Source of the DNA: an uncultured Methylophilaceae bacterium
GTDB taxonomy: Bacteria; Pseudomonadota; Gammaproteobacteria; Burkholderiales; Methylophilaceae
Direction of reading: 5' to 3'
DNA: 34,442 nucleotides
Assembly (NCBI GenBank): GCA_903953055.1
Contig: CAJBIA010000038.1
Location: forward strand, 1 to 34,442
Shown one piece after another: positions 16,128-25,511 of this stretch (position 1 is the stretch's first letter; each line of letters opens with the position of its first letter). A model generated the notes under the pieces. That model searched no databases. It was not told the origin of the DNA and saw only the letters and a program-made list of their open reading frames with translations. Made by a program: the position numbers and the translations under genes.

Positions 16128-16670
16128 TTATTCATCCCACTCAATTGGCCATTCTACCAACATCGTTTTTTGAACAAGATCAACATCTAAAATCGTTTGC
16201 TCAACAAAAGGCAATAAGCGCTCTTTATTAAGGACTAACTCTTTAACAACAATGACATCGTTAGCGCCCGTCTCAAAAACATCACTCACTAGACCTAAAA
16301 CAACACCTTGCTGATTGGTCACATTTAATCCAATCAGATCTGACCAGTAATACTCGCCTTCTTCAGCTTCGGGAAATTCCTCACGCGGCACTGCCACATG
16401 TTTACTCTTTAAAGCTAAAGCAGCGTCTCTATCATTTACGCCTTTAAGTTTCACCAACAAAGTATCGTTGTGCACCTTAATCGTTTCAACCAAGTATTTT
16501 TGCCATGGCGAATTTTTAATGCCTGGCTGCGAAGAATTATCATCTCTTCCCAACCACCAATCAGGGTAATCCAACAGGCTATCGATAGACTCTGTGCTTG
16601 TTTGCACTTTCAGCCATCCAAAAATGCCATATGGGGCGACAATGCGCCCCATCACTACCATATTACTCAC
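16128..16670 (-). CDS. rimM: 16S rRNA processing protein RimM
   Basis: The 180-residue protein helps mature the 30S head, binding S19 through its PRC-barrel domain. The N-terminal barrel begins VVMGRIVAPYGIFGWLKV, and YYWSDLIGLNV opens the PRC barrel. The reading frame opens at a GTG at 16670; an ATG at 16661 is also possible, and neither has a convincing ribosome-binding site. Its stop abuts the trmD start. It lies 51 bases after rpsP in the classic rpsP-rimM-trmD-rplS order. Confidence 0.96.
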   Translation of the reverse strand: MSNMVVMGRIVAPYGIFGWLKVQTSTESIDSLLDYPDWWLGRDDNSSQPGIKNSPWQKYLVETIKVHNDTLLVKLKGVNDRDAALALKSKHVAVPREEFPEAEEGEYYWSDLIGLNVTNQQGVVLGLVSDVFETGANDVIVVKELVLNKERLLPFVEQTILDVDLVQKTMLVEWPIEWDE

Positions 16671-16721
16671 TGAGTGTTTTGCAACAACGCTTCATTAAGG
16701 CTGCGCATGCAGCCTTAATAA

Positions 16722-17294
16722 TTATTCAGCGTCAGTTGCCTCTGGAGCAGCAGTTTCAGCCGGAGCTTCTTCAACAGCGACCACTTCTTCAACTGGAGCA
16801 GCAGCAACTTCAGCTGGTGCCTCTTCAATCGCAGCCACTTCCTCAACTTCAGCTGGAGCTTCTTCAACAGCAGCCACTTCTTCTGCTTGAGCAGCAGCTT
16901 CAGCCGCGGCTTCTTTAGCAGCTGCTTCTTCTTCAGCTTTCTTGGCCGCAGCAGCTTCTTTAGCCGCCGCAACTATTTTCGCTTCAGCAGCAGCTTTAGC
17001 ATTTGCAACCTTAGCTGCGTCTTTAGCTTTTTTAGCTGCGATGAATTCTGGACCTTTAGCATTATCTTTAACCAAGCGAGCTACGCAATCAGATAATTGC
17101 GCGCCATTGCTTTGCCAATGACTGATACGTGCTGTATCTAAACGAAGGCCTTCTTGGCCTTCTTTAGCTGATGGGTTGTAGAAGCCAACACGCTCAATAA
17201 AGCGGCCGTCGCGACGATTACGTGAATCTGCAACTACTACGCTGTAGAAAGGGGTCTTCTTCGCGCCACCGCGGGCTAGTCGAATGATTACCAT
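16722..17294 (-). CDS. rpsP: 30S ribosomal protein S16 with long Ala/Glu/Pro-rich C-terminal extension
   Basis: Residues 1-85 are ordinary S16 ([20 protein letters not shown] through the [12 protein letters not shown] motif). S16 usually ends near 80-90 residues, but here another 100 follow. Residues about 86-135 are Ala/Lys/Glu-rich and likely form a charged helix. Residues 138-180 hold three near-copies of a 12-residue unit, [12 protein letters not shown], at 138-149, 151-162 and 169-180, ending in an acidic tail. Base composition over the tail is repetitive, consistent with slippage growth. A stop directly after the S16 core is absent, and no frameshift is needed. A good promoter lies just upstream. 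It is the first gene of the operon with rimM, trmD and rplS. Confidence 0.95.
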   Translation of the reverse strand: MVIIRLARGGAKKTPFYSVVVADSRNRRDGRFIERVGFYNPSAKEGQEGLRLDTARISHWQSNGAQLSDCVARLVKDNAKGPEFIAAKKAKDAAKVANAKAAAEAKIVAAAKEAAAAKKAEEEAAAKEAAAEAAAQAEEVAAVEEAPAEVEEVAAIEEAPAEVAAAPVEEVVAVEEAPAETAAPEATDAE

Positions 17295-17332
17295 AATATT
17301 TGTTCTCTAATCGTTTTTACAGAAAGGGGCGG

Positions 17333-17362
17333 ATTTTACGTTATTTTTGAACACTTTGGCAA
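17333..17362 (-). promoter_or_regulatory. Sigma-70 promoter for the rpsP operon
   Basis: On the minus strand a -35 TTGCCA (17362-17357) and a -10 TAAAAT (17338-17333) are spaced 18 bases apart. They lie 40-70 bases before the rpsP ATG, in the gap after queC. Confidence 0.6.
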
Positions 17363-17399
17363 GGTAAATATGCGCTATTTGAAAATATATTGGATTTCT

Positions 17400-18080
17400 C
17401 TATCCAACAAGAGATTGATAATGAGTGGGATCGGGCAATCCTGCTCCTATAAAGCCTTCTTTACGGAATCGGCACGAGTCACACAGGCCACATGCAAGGC
17501 CGTCAGCATCCGCCTGATAGCAAGAAACTGTCATACCGTAATCAAAGCCTAAAGCATCTCCACATTGGATAATTTCCGACTTGCTCATGTCAATGAGTGG
17601 AGCATGCACTGTAATCGTTTTCCCTTCAACCGCACTTTTAGTGGCGAGATTTGCCATTCGTTGAAAGGCATCGACATACTCTTCACGGCAATCAGGATAG
17701 CCCGAGTAATCAAGGGCATTGACCCCAATAAATATATCTTGCGCTCCCAAAGTTTCAGCCCAAGCCAATGCTAGAGATAACATAATCGTGTTACGTGCTG
17801 GCACATATGTCACCGGTATTCCAATACTTGGAGATTCTGGGACATCAATATTGTTATCGGTCAGGGCCGACCCGCCAAACATCGAAAGATCCAACTGAAC
17901 GGTTTTATGTGCGACTGCACCCAATACATGTGCGACTCGGGTTGCGGCCTTCAATTCAGCCACATGACGCTGATGATAATCAAGACTTAAGCAATAAGAC
18001 TGATAACCTTTACTCTTGGCTATGGCAAGCACGGTGGCTGAATCTAATCCCCCTGAAAGTAGAACAACTGCTTTTTTCAT
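17400..18080 (-). CDS. queC: 7-cyano-7-deazaguanine synthase
   Basis: The 226-residue ATP-dependent enzyme converts 7-carboxy-7-deazaguanine to preQ0, the precursor of queuosine in tRNA. The PP-loop SGGLDSATV at residues 9-17 binds ATP. Zinc ligands Cys187, Cys197, Cys200 and Cys203 lie in [18 protein letters not shown]. It follows queE by three bases, so the two steps are co-expressed. The 5' end of the ribosomal operon with its own promoter lies downstream. Confidence 0.97.
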   Translation of the reverse strand: MKKAVVLLSGGLDSATVLAIAKSKGYQSYCLSLDYHQRHVAELKAATRVAHVLGAVAHKTVQLDLSMFGGSALTDNNIDVPESPSIGIPVTYVPARNTIMLSLALAWAETLGAQDIFIGVNALDYSGYPDCREEYVDAFQRMANLATKSAVEGKTITVHAPLIDMSKSEIIQCGDALGFDYGMTVSCYQADADGLACGLCDSCRFRKEGFIGAGLPDPTHYQSLVG

Positions 18081-18083
18081 TGA

Positions 18084-18722
18084 TTAAACTCCCGACTTCT
18101 CGCCCCAAAGTATTTTATGTAATTGAACCTGCATCCGCACTGGCAAACAATCTTCCAAGACCCAGCTCGCTAGATCTGTTGGGATAAGCGTTTTATAAAC
18201 AGGCGAAAATAAGACCGGGCATTTGCTCGTTAAGTGATTTTTGATGATCACTTCTTTAGCCCAATCGTAATCTGCTCTGTCGACCAAGACAAACTTCACT
18301 TCATCCTTAGCCGATAAATGTCCAATATTATCCCACAGATTTTTGCTCTCTTCCCCGGACCCAGGCGTCTTGATGTCCATAATAATAGAGACGCGTTTGT
18401 CTACTTTGCTGATATCAATCGCTCCACTGGTTTCAAGAGAAACTTTATACCCAGCATCGCTCAACATCTCTAGCAATTGATTACATCCTTTTTGCGCTAA
18501 AGGCTCCCCGCCGGTCACGCAAACATATTGCGCCCCGTAGCTAGAAACTTTAGCCAAAATCTCTTCAAAAGTTTGGTTTGCGCCGCCATTAAACGCATAT
18601 TCAGTATCGCAATAACCGCAGCGTAATGGACAGCCAGTGAGTCGAATAAAAACTGTTGGCAAGCCAACTCTAGAAGACTCGCCTTGCAGGGAATGGAAAA
18701 TTTCGAAAATACGTAGCGACAT
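18084..18722 (-). CDS. queE: 7-carboxy-7-deazaguanine synthase
   Basis: The 212-residue radical SAM enzyme rearranges 6-carboxytetrahydropterin to 7-carboxy-7-deazaguanine. The 4Fe-4S cysteines are Cys31, Cys35 and Cys38 (CPLRCGYC, a CX3CX2C spacing), and VTGGEPLAQ is the SAM-binding GGE motif. The start MSLRIFEIFHSLQGE is standard. It is 32 bases after cpoB and three before queC. No preQ1 riboswitch fits in the short gap upstream. Confidence 0.96.
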   Translation of the reverse strand: MSLRIFEIFHSLQGESSRVGLPTVFIRLTGCPLRCGYCDTEYAFNGGANQTFEEILAKVSSYGAQYVCVTGGEPLAQKGCNQLLEMLSDAGYKVSLETSGAIDISKVDKRVSIIMDIKTPGSGEESKNLWDNIGHLSAKDEVKFVLVDRADYDWAKEVIIKNHLTSKCPVLFSPVYKTLIPTDLASWVLEDCLPVRMQVQLHKILWGEKSGV

Positions 18723-18754
18723 AATATTGAAGGCTTAATCAAAAGCCTTTTAAC

Positions 18755-19609
18755 TTATTTTTTAATGGATTCCAATACGGCCAAACGGCGCTTCGCATTT
18801 GGAATCAAATCACTTGTAGGAAACTGAGTGATTAAATCACGTAGAGTCTTTTTAGCGCCCTCAATATCTGAGAGCTGAATCTGAGAATTCGCAATATTAA
18901 ATATTGATTCAGGGACTTTTGGATGATCAGGAAACTGAGCAATCAATTTTTGTTGCGTTGCAATTGCTGCTTTGTAATTCTTTAGAGAAAACTGAGAAAA
19001 TCCTAAGGCATATTGGGCATTTGGCACTAGTTTACTATTCGAATAAACTTGCAAAAACTTATCAAATGCATCAAATGCATCTTTGTACTTACCGTCTTTA
19101 AAAAGTGCTTGCGCGCTATCATAGGCTTTAGATTCTGCATTAGCCTCAGCAGAACTAGTTGGGGGTGTTGCGGGAGATTGAGCGGCCTGCTCTTTATTTT
19201 CCTGTGCAGGAACAGCCGCACCATTACCAGTCTCCAACTTACGCAAACGGCCATCCGTATCTGCATATAAATCTTTTTGACGTTGTTGCGACACATCAAT
19301 ACTGTGTTGAGCTAACTCCAAGTCACCTTTTAGTTTACTTAACTCACCATTGAGTCGATCAATTTGACTTAATAGATCCATTAGGCCTTGGCTTTTAATG
19401 ACATTTTCAACTGAGAAAATGCGTTGCTCCAAAGCCTGCTGGGATTTTTTTAACGCCTCTAGCGTGGCTTGTATAGACTGGTTCTGAGCATCTGTTTTTT
19501 GTTGTAGGTCTACAATTTGCTGACGTGCTTCTTTGTCGTCAAACAAAGCCGCGTTCGCAAATTGCGACACACTTAACAAACAAAAACTAATCAGAACCAG
19601 TTTACGCAT
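18755..19609 (-). CDS. cpoB: Cell-division coordinator CpoB (YbgF), Tol-Pal system periplasmic protein
   Basis: The 284-residue protein has a signal peptide cut after about residue 20 (SQFANA), a coiled-coil trimerisation stretch at about 25-110, a low-complexity Ala/Pro/Gln linker, and TPR repeats from about 160 to the end (for example LFKDGKYKDAFDAFDKFLQVY). CpoB links PBP1B-driven septal peptidoglycan synthesis to Tol-driven outer-membrane constriction. It is five bases after pal, the last gene of the Tol-Pal cluster, with queE next. Confidence 0.93.
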   Translation of the reverse strand: MRKLVLISFCLLSVSQFANAALFDDKEARQQIVDLQQKTDAQNQSIQATLEALKKSQQALEQRIFSVENVIKSQGLMDLLSQIDRLNGELSKLKGDLELAQHSIDVSQQRQKDLYADTDGRLRKLETGNGAAVPAQENKEQAAQSPATPPTSSAEANAESKAYDSAQALFKDGKYKDAFDAFDKFLQVYSNSKLVPNAQYALGFSQFSLKNYKAAIATQQKLIAQFPDHPKVPESIFNIANSQIQLSDIEGAKKTLRDLITQFPTSDLIPNAKRRLAVLESIKK

Positions 19610-19614
19610 CTTGT

Positions 19615-20169
19615 TTATTCGTTTTCGTAAACAATATCAACACGACGATCTTGTTGATAACATGTTTCATCTTTACAAGATTTAGCTTTTTCTTCGCCGT
19701 AGCTAATGGTTTCAATTTGCTTATCTTGCACACCTAAAACATTCACAGCTTTCTTAACGGCAACTGAACGACGTTGACCAAGTGACAAGTTATATTCACG
19801 TGAACCGCGATTATCAGCATTGCCTTGCAAAATCACTTTAGCGTTTGGATTAGCCGTTAAGTACTTAGCATGGGCTTCCACCAATGGACGGAATTCAGCT
19901 TTGACTTCATCTTTATCAAAATCAAAATAAATGCTACGTTTTGAAAGAATGTTATTAGGATCTTTCAAAGGATTAACTGCAATTTCTGGTTGAGCCGGTG
20001 CAGGAGTTGCAGCAGCCTCCTCTTTTATTGCAGGCGCTGCAGGTTGTGTTACTTGTGTTGATTTGCTGTTATCAACGACAGGCGCTGCTGGCTTTTCTTT
20101 CACCGCATTATTTGAACATGCTACCAACGTCGTAGCCAATAACAGACTCATTAATAAACTTTTCTTCAT
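19615..20169 (-). CDS. pal: Peptidoglycan-associated lipoprotein Pal
   Basis: The 184-residue lipoprotein anchors the outer membrane to peptidoglycan and interacts with TolB. The signal peptide ends in the lipobox LVAC with Cys18. A Pro/Ala linker precedes the OmpA-like domain, where GNADNRGSREYN holds the residues that bind the peptide of peptidoglycan. The frame is open to 20196, but the ATG at 20169 gives a proper signal peptide and has an AGGAG ribosome-binding site eight bases before it. It is 62 bases after tolB and five before cpoB. Confidence 0.96.
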   Translation of the reverse strand: MKKSLLMSLLLATTLVACSNNAVKEKPAAPVVDNSKSTQVTQPAAPAIKEEAAATPAPAQPEIAVNPLKDPNNILSKRSIYFDFDKDEVKAEFRPLVEAHAKYLTANPNAKVILQGNADNRGSREYNLSLGQRRSVAVKKAVNVLGVQDKQIETISYGEEKAKSCKDETCYQQDRRVDIVYENE

Positions 20170-20231
20170 CCTAATTTCTCCTAAATAAACTTCCAAAAAT
20201 AAACTAACAAAAAAATCTTTTTACACATCAC

Positions 20232-21515
20232 TTAATTCAGCCATGACCCCCATGCAGGTTCACGAACATCACCACCTGTATCCCTTAATCGTTGCTTAAC
20301 CCGGCCATCCACCGAAGCTGCTGCCAACGTCCCTCTGCCGCCAATACTTGTCGCATAAAGAATCATACGCCCATTTGGGGCAAAGCTTGGTGACTCATCT
20401 TCTGTGGTATCACTTAATGTTTGGACCTGTCCTGACGTCAAGTCTTGCACCGCAACCTTAAAGCCATTAGGACCTTGTTTAATAAACGTTAACAACTTGC
20501 CATCCGGTGAGAGATGCGGGCTCACATTATATGCCCCCTCAAAGGTCACTCGCTTTGCTTCACCGCCGATTGCTGGCATACGATAGATTTGTGGTCCGCC
20601 GCCACGATTAGACGTGAAGTAAATCGTTGATCCATCTGGCGACCATTCAGGCTCCGTATCAATCCCATTACTAAATGAAATTTGTTTTAACCCTGTTCCA
20701 TCAGCATTAATAACAAAAATTTGTGAATTTGCACTATAAGTCAAGACGATGGCCAGTTTAGTTCCATCAGGAGACCAGCATGGCGCACTGTTATTCCCTT
20801 TAAAATTTGCTAAAACAATCCGCTGCCCTGAAACCAATGACTGAACAAAAACAACAGGCTTCTTCTTTTCAAAAGAAACATAGGCGAGCTTAGTGCCATC
20901 AGGTGACCATGAAGGAGAAATTAAAGGTTCTTTTGAAGAAACAACCGTTTGTGGATTAAATCCATCAGCATCCGCCACTTGCAATGAATAACGACCATTT
21001 TCTTTATTCACGTAAGTAATCCGTGTTGCAAATACGCCTTTTTCACCAATCAGTTTTTCATAGATCATGTCTGCAATACGATGGGCTGTCGCACGTTGCT
21101 GAGAAGCGCTGATGTTAAATTCCATTGCCAATAATTGATTTTGTTTCAATACATCGATCAGCCTAAATGAAATTTTAAGACGATTGCCTGGCAAACTTTC
21201 TACCGTGCCAATCGTCAAGGCTTGCGTTTGTATTCCCAACCAATCACTATATTTTACTTCCGAAAGCAAATGCGGATGATTGGTAACACCTCGTGTTTCA
21301 AGGACGCGAAAGAGCCCACTCAAGCGCAAATCTGCACCTATCACATTAGAAAGGTTATCTTGTTGCGCTGGTTCCGCTTGCGTTTGTGCAGAAAAAGGGA
21401 CAATGGCAATTGGAATCTGCTGTGCAGCACCTCCTACTACCTCAACCGTTAGCTCTGCATGACTAATCAGAGGAAGGAGCAGAAGAAATATCAAAAACAA
21501 ACGGTTTTTAAACAT
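20232..21515 (-). CDS. tolB: Tol-Pal system beta-propeller protein TolB
   Basis: The 427-residue periplasmic protein has a signal peptide ending about residue 20 (LISHA), an N-terminal alpha/beta domain, and a six-bladed propeller made of repeated SPDGTKLAYVS, SPDGTKLAIV, SPDGSTIYFTS, SPDGKLLTFI and APNGRMILYAT blades. It shuttles between Pal and TolA during division. It is 17 bases after tolA. Confidence 0.97.
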   Translation of the reverse strand: MFKNRLFLIFLLLLPLISHAELTVEVVGGAAQQIPIAIVPFSAQTQAEPAQQDNLSNVIGADLRLSGLFRVLETRGVTNHPHLLSEVKYSDWLGIQTQALTIGTVESLPGNRLKISFRLIDVLKQNQLLAMEFNISASQQRATAHRIADMIYEKLIGEKGVFATRITYVNKENGRYSLQVADADGFNPQTVVSSKEPLISPSWSPDGTKLAYVSFEKKKPVVFVQSLVSGQRIVLANFKGNNSAPCWSPDGTKLAIVLTYSANSQIFVINADGTGLKQISFSNGIDTEPEWSPDGSTIYFTSNRGGGPQIYRMPAIGGEAKRVTFEGAYNVSPHLSPDGKLLTFIKQGPNGFKVAVQDLTSGQVQTLSDTTEDESPSFAPNGRMILYATSIGGRGTLAAASVDGRVKQRLRDTGGDVREPAWGSWLN

Positions 21516-21532
21516 GATTCAATTCTATCAAA

Positions 21533-22345
21533 TTAGTTAGTGTCATTAGGCCGAAAATTTAAATTTAACTCGCGAAATTGGCTAAACAAATCTGCCGAAC
21601 TCGGAACGGGTAACGGTTGTGACTCCAAAATGGCACGCTCAACTGCATCGTCACAAGAGGACATCCCACTTTCCTTGACTAATTTAGGTCGGCCCATCAC
21701 TTCTCCAGTTGGCATTAGCGCAATCATAAAAGTGACTTTGATAGATTTATCTGTTCCACACAATTGCTTATTGACGTGCTGTTTGATTTTATTACTTATC
21801 AGGCCTTTATATTTGTCCACTTCCCCAGCATTGGGTGAACCAGATTGTGACACTTGGGCAGATTTTGAATTCGTGGCGCTCGCGTCTGACTTGGCTTCAT
21901 GCTTTTGAGATTGCGCATCCTCCGTTAACAGGGCTTGCTGCAATTTCTTAAGCGCGTCTAAATCTGGTTTAGGCTGCTCTTTTGGCACCTCTTTAGGCTT
22001 CACTGGTTTCGGTTCTGGCTTTTCCAATTTCGGTGGCAAAAGGGGTGTTTTTTTAGTTTGAATTTCTGCTTTCGGCTCTGGTTCCGGCTCTACTTTTGGT
22101 TCCAATTTTACCGGCTCAATCACTTTAGCTTTTTCTGGCTCGGGTGTTGGCTCTGGTGGAGGTGGGGGACTTGGTTCAGCGGTAGGATTAGGTATGTTAT
22201 CCCACAACTCCACTTGCGCAATATTCATCGGTTGCACAATCTTCCACTGAAATGAAACCAAAAAAAGTGCCATCAACAGGGCATGTACAACGACGGTGAA
22301 TGCCCCTGCTTGCCAGACTACATTTTTTTCATGCTGTCGAATCAT
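21533..22345 (-). CDS. tolA: Tol-Pal system protein TolA
   Basis: The 270-residue protein spans the periplasm, driven by TolQR. One N-terminal membrane helix (about 12-35) is followed by a Pro/Glu/Lys-rich stalk (about 50-165) and a C-terminal domain (about 175-270) with a conserved cysteine pair (QLCGTD, SSCDDAV). The stalk is shorter and more proline-rich than in E. coli TolA (421 residues), so the reach is likely less or the stalk more extended. It lies between tolR and tolB. Confidence 0.94.
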   Translation of the reverse strand: MIRQHEKNVVWQAGAFTVVVHALLMALFLVSFQWKIVQPMNIAQVELWDNIPNPTAEPSPPPPPEPTPEPEKAKVIEPVKLEPKVEPEPEPKAEIQTKKTPLLPPKLEKPEPKPVKPKEVPKEQPKPDLDALKKLQQALLTEDAQSQKHEAKSDASATNSKSAQVSQSGSPNAGEVDKYKGLISNKIKQHVNKQLCGTDKSIKVTFMIALMPTGEVMGRPKLVKESGMSSCDDAVERAILESQPLPVPSSADLFSQFRELNLNFRPNDTN

Positions 22346-22352
22346 GCGTATT

Positions 22353-22748
22353 TTAATTAGCTGGGTTCAACAATAAACCTGCCTTAGCCCCTGTTTTTTT
22401 AAGCAAGGCTAAGACATCAACCACATGTTCATAACCCACTTTTTTGTCCGCACTGATCACAAACGCGCGATCAGGCTCTTTGGCGACTTGTTTTTTAATT
22501 TCAAATAACAATTGATCATGACTCATTTGCTTTTCTTGGAACTGTACCTTGCCGTCTGCCATCACCGTGATCACCACCGGAGCAGTTTGCTGCTTGAGGA
22601 CCTCAGCACCGACTTTAGGCAGTTCAACCACGCCTGGGTTAGTCATGGGCGCAGTGACCATAAAAATCACTAGCAATACCAAAGTGACATCGATATAAGG
22701 AACGACGTTAATTTGATTCATCGCTCTACGTTTACGAAGGCGCGCCAT
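22353..22748 (-). CDS. tolR: Tol-Pal system protein TolR
   Basis: The 131-residue inner-membrane protein has a single N-terminal helix containing the proton-path aspartate in INVVPYIDVTLVLLVIFMV, followed by a periplasmic domain with the ExbD/TolR fold. With TolQ it converts the proton gradient into TolA movement. Only two bases separate it from tolQ, and seven from tolA, consistent with strict co-translation. Confidence 0.97.
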   Translation of the reverse strand: MARLRKRRAMNQINVVPYIDVTLVLLVIFMVTAPMTNPGVVELPKVGAEVLKQQTAPVVITVMADGKVQFQEKQMSHDQLLFEIKKQVAKEPDRAFVISADKKVGYEHVVDVLALLKKTGAKAGLLLNPAN

Positions 22749-22750
22749 TT

Positions 22751-23440
22751 TTAGCTCTTACGTTGCAGAATGTTAGTGAACTCTTCAATAAAACTCTCGT
22801 AGCGAACCGCTAAACGATCCACAGAAGATGCAAAACGGTTATAAGCAATCACCGCAGGAATCGCTGCAAAAAGACCAATCGCTGTCGCAATGAGGGCTTC
22901 TGCAATCCCAGGTGCCACATGTGCTAATGTTGCTTGCGCCATATTTGCCAGGCCGCGAAAAGCGTTCATGATGCCCCATACGGTTCCAAATAAACCAATA
23001 TAAGGACTCACAGAACCAACAGAGGCCAGATAAGGTAAATGAGAATCCAAGTCATCCATTTCACGATTGTAAGCAGCGCGCATCGCACGACGTGAACCTT
23101 CCATCAAGTCACTAACTTCAAGCCCTGGCTGGCGTTTTAGGCGTGCGAATTCTTTAAAGCCTGCTTCAAAAATACTCGACATGCCTTGCGGCTTATTTCG
23201 ACCTGCGGTCAAGCCTTCATAAAGTTGATTTAAATCGCCCCCAGTCCAAAAAGTATGCTCAAAAGTTTCAGCCTCTTTTTCTGCTCGGCCAATCGTCATG
23301 ACTTTAATAAAAATGTACCACCATGAAACGATTGAGACGATCAGTAAAATCACCATCACCAATTGGACAGGCAAACTAGCTCCAGTGAGTAGCGTCATTA
23401 AAGACATATCGGCGGCGGCATTCATTGGCAAGTCAGTCAT
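22751..23440 (-). CDS. tolQ: Tol-Pal system protein TolQ
   Basis: The 229-residue inner-membrane protein has three helices, the first at about 20-45, and the conserved LIATAIGLFAAIPAVIAYN near the C-terminus of the MotA/TolQ/ExbB family. It is the proton-channel scaffold around TolR. It follows ybgC by 28 bases. Confidence 0.97.
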   Translation of the reverse strand: MTDLPMNAAADMSLMTLLTGASLPVQLVMVILLIVSIVSWWYIFIKVMTIGRAEKEAETFEHTFWTGGDLNQLYEGLTAGRNKPQGMSSIFEAGFKEFARLKRQPGLEVSDLMEGSRRAMRAAYNREMDDLDSHLPYLASVGSVSPYIGLFGTVWGIMNAFRGLANMAQATLAHVAPGIAEALIATAIGLFAAIPAVIAYNRFASSVDRLAVRYESFIEEFTNILQRKS

Positions 23441-23468
23441 TATTTCTCCATTGTTTCTAATATTAGAT

Positions 23469-23873
23469 CTAGGTTGAAAGCGTCAATAAACGCATCATTG
23501 GTTCTGGAATACTGACCGGTTTAAAACTATCAGCCCCAATACAAACTACATCGACTTTAGCGGTAATTAAATGTTCAGTACTGCGATAAATATTTTGCTC
23601 GAATTGAAGCAAACTACGTCCGACCTGCACAAGCTTGGTATTTACATTCAGCACATCATCAAACTTAGCGGGCTTTTTAAACCGAATTTGAATGTCACGA
23701 ACGACAAATAAAATGCCTATCTCTTCTTTCAACTTGGTCTGCATCAAGCCAAGACTTCGCAAAAACTCAGTCCGTGCCCGTTCCATGAAATTAAGATATT
23801 GACTGTGATACACGACCCCACCTGCGTCCGTATCCTCATAGTAAACCTGTACTGGCCAATCAAATTCCATCAT
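23469..23873 (-). CDS. ybgC: Tol-Pal-associated acyl-CoA thioesterase YbgC
   Basis: The 134-residue hotdog-fold thioesterase has the active-site motif YYEDTDAGGVVYHSQYLNFMERART, where the aspartate is catalytic. It acts on short-chain acyl-CoA or acyl-ACP, and its role in Tol-Pal function is not settled. The frame extends to 23900 inside ruvB, but the ATG at 23873 (MMEFDWPVQ) matches the family start and lies five bases past the ruvB stop. It links the ruv genes with tolQ. Confidence 0.93.
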   Translation of the reverse strand: MMEFDWPVQVYYEDTDAGGVVYHSQYLNFMERARTEFLRSLGLMQTKLKEEIGILFVVRDIQIRFKKPAKFDDVLNVNTKLVQVGRSLLQFEQNIYRSTEHLITAKVDVVCIGADSFKPVSIPEPMMRLLTLST

Positions 23874-23878
23874 ATCGC

Positions 23879-24925
23879 TTAAACGTCTTCTGAAGCCCAA
23901 AGTTCGCCGGTAGCCAAGGCTTTAGGAATAGGTAAGCCAAAATGCTGATAGGCTTGTTGTGTGGCCACCCGACCACGAGGCGTGCGCATTAAATAGCCTT
24001 GCTGGATCAAGTAGGGCTCAAGCACATCCTCAATCGTGTCACGCTCTTCCCCAATCGCAGCGGCAAGGTTGTCTAAGCCCACCGGGCCCCCAGCAAATTT
24101 TTCAAGGACAGCAAGCAATAGCTTTCTATCCATCACATCAAAACCAAGATGGTCGACATCAAGCATCTTCAAAGCTGCATCTGCAATCTCAGAAGTCACA
24201 ATGCCATCGGATTTCACTTGTGCATAATCTCGCACACGACGTAATAGTCGGTTGGCAATTCGAGGGGTTCCTCTTGAACGTTTTGCAATCTCCAAAGCGC
24301 CATCACCCTGCATAGAAACTTCTAATAAACCCGCTGAACGATGAACGATCCGTGACAATTCTTCTGATGTATAAAATTCCAAACGAGAAACAATACCAAA
24401 ACGATCCCGCAACGGATTAGTTAACATCCCGGCGCGAGTAGTTGCGCCGACTAAAGTGAAAGGGGGTAAATCCAAACGAACAGAACGTGCCGCAGGGCCT
24501 TCGCCTATCATAATGTCCAGGCGATAGTCTTCCATCGCTGGATATAGAATTTCTTCAACCACTGGGGATAAGCGATGAATTTCATCAATAAACAAAACAT
24601 CGTTGGGTTCAAGATTGGTCAGCAAAGCCGCCAAATCTCCTGCACGCTCAAGCACGGGACCTGAGGTCTGGCGCATATTCACACCCATTTCTTTTGCAAT
24701 AATATGGGCCAAGGTGGTCTTACCCAAGCCAGGGGGTCCGAATAAAAGGACATGATCCAAGGCCTCACTTCGCCCTCTTGCCGCATTAATAAAAATCTCT
24801 AACTGCCCGCGTGCTTTTTCTTGCCCAACATACTCATCCAGCACCTTGGGTCGAAGCGCTCTTTCCAGGGTTTCCTCTTGCTGAGTCAATGGCTCAGAAG
24901 CGATCAGGCGATCTGTCTCAATCAT
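23879..24925 (-). CDS. ruvB: Holliday junction branch-migration helicase RuvB
   Basis: The 348-residue AAA+ motor has Walker [16 protein letters not shown], Walker [11 protein letters not shown], sensor-1 VGATTRAG and the arginine-finger region DRFGI. It drives branch migration with RuvA. A C-terminal winged-helix domain ends the protein. It is ten bases after ruvA and precedes ybgC. Confidence 0.99.
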   Translation of the reverse strand: MIETDRLIASEPLTQQEETLERALRPKVLDEYVGQEKARGQLEIFINAARGRSEALDHVLLFGPPGLGKTTLAHIIAKEMGVNMRQTSGPVLERAGDLAALLTNLEPNDVLFIDEIHRLSPVVEEILYPAMEDYRLDIMIGEGPAARSVRLDLPPFTLVGATTRAGMLTNPLRDRFGIVSRLEFYTSEELSRIVHRSAGLLEVSMQGDGALEIAKRSRGTPRIANRLLRRVRDYAQVKSDGIVTSEIADAALKMLDVDHLGFDVMDRKLLLAVLEKFAGGPVGLDNLAAAIGEERDTIEDVLEPYLIQQGYLMRTPRGRVATQQAYQHFGLPIPKALATGELWASEDV

Positions 24926-24935
24926 TTAAGTCCCA

Positions 24936-25511
24936 TCAGTTAGACAACGCTTTCAACGCCATACGAATGCCGTCTGCAACGCCCACATCTGCCGCTAATT
25001 GTTTCACGGCCATTAAGGCTTCTTTTTCGTTATATCCTAGCGAAACCAGGGCATTTAAAATATCACTGGCCGCTGACTTAGGGGCATTCGCTTGACCAGT
25101 AAATCCCTCTATTGAAAACTTATCTTTAAGCTCTAATAACAAACGCTCGGCTGTTTTTTTACCCACGCCAGGGACGCGCGTTAACAAACCCGTTTCCTGA
25201 AGCGCAATGGCTTGAATTAAATCTTCAACCGATAAACCACTCAGGATAGAAAGTGCCGATTTCGCACCAATTCCATTGACTTTGAGTAGCTGTCTAAAGG
25301 TTGCGCGTTCACGTTCCGTGCCAAATCCATATAATAATTGTGCGTCTTCTCGAACGACAAAATGGATCAATAACACGAGCATCTCACCAATGGCGGGTAG
25401 GTTATAAAAAGTGCTCATGGGCACTTCGCATTCATAACCAACCCCACTGCAATCGATGACCACATGCGGCGGTGTTTTTTCAAGGAGCGTGCCTTTTAAT
25501 CGAGCGATCAT
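24936..25511 (-). CDS. ruvA: Holliday junction DNA-binding protein RuvA
   Basis: The 191-residue protein has the OB-fold N-terminus [27 protein letters not shown], two helix-hairpin-helix motifs ([26 protein letters not shown]) and the small C-terminal RuvB-binding domain ([14 protein letters not shown]). It tetramerises on four-way junctions. The ATG at 25511 overlaps the ruvC stop in ATGA. Confidence 0.98.
   Translation of the reverse strand: MIARLKGTLLEKTPPHVVIDCSGVGYECEVPMSTFYNLPAIGEMLVLLIHFVVREDAQLLYGFGTERERATFRQLLKVNGIGAKSALSILSGLSVEDLIQAIALQETGLLTRVPGVGKKTAERLLLELKDKFSIEGFTGQANAPKSAASDILNALVSLGYNEKEALMAVKQLAADVGVADGIRMALKALSN

Noticed and set aside
16598-16972. Gln/Leu-rich and Lys/Leu-rich open frames over the rpsP tail
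   Set aside because: They are other-frame readings of the repetitive Ala/Glu/Pro codons. They have low complexity and no ribosome-binding sites or homologous features.
18723-18754. A preQ1 riboswitch before queE
   Set aside because: Only 32 bases separate cpoB from queE, and no C-rich pseudoknot pattern was seen.
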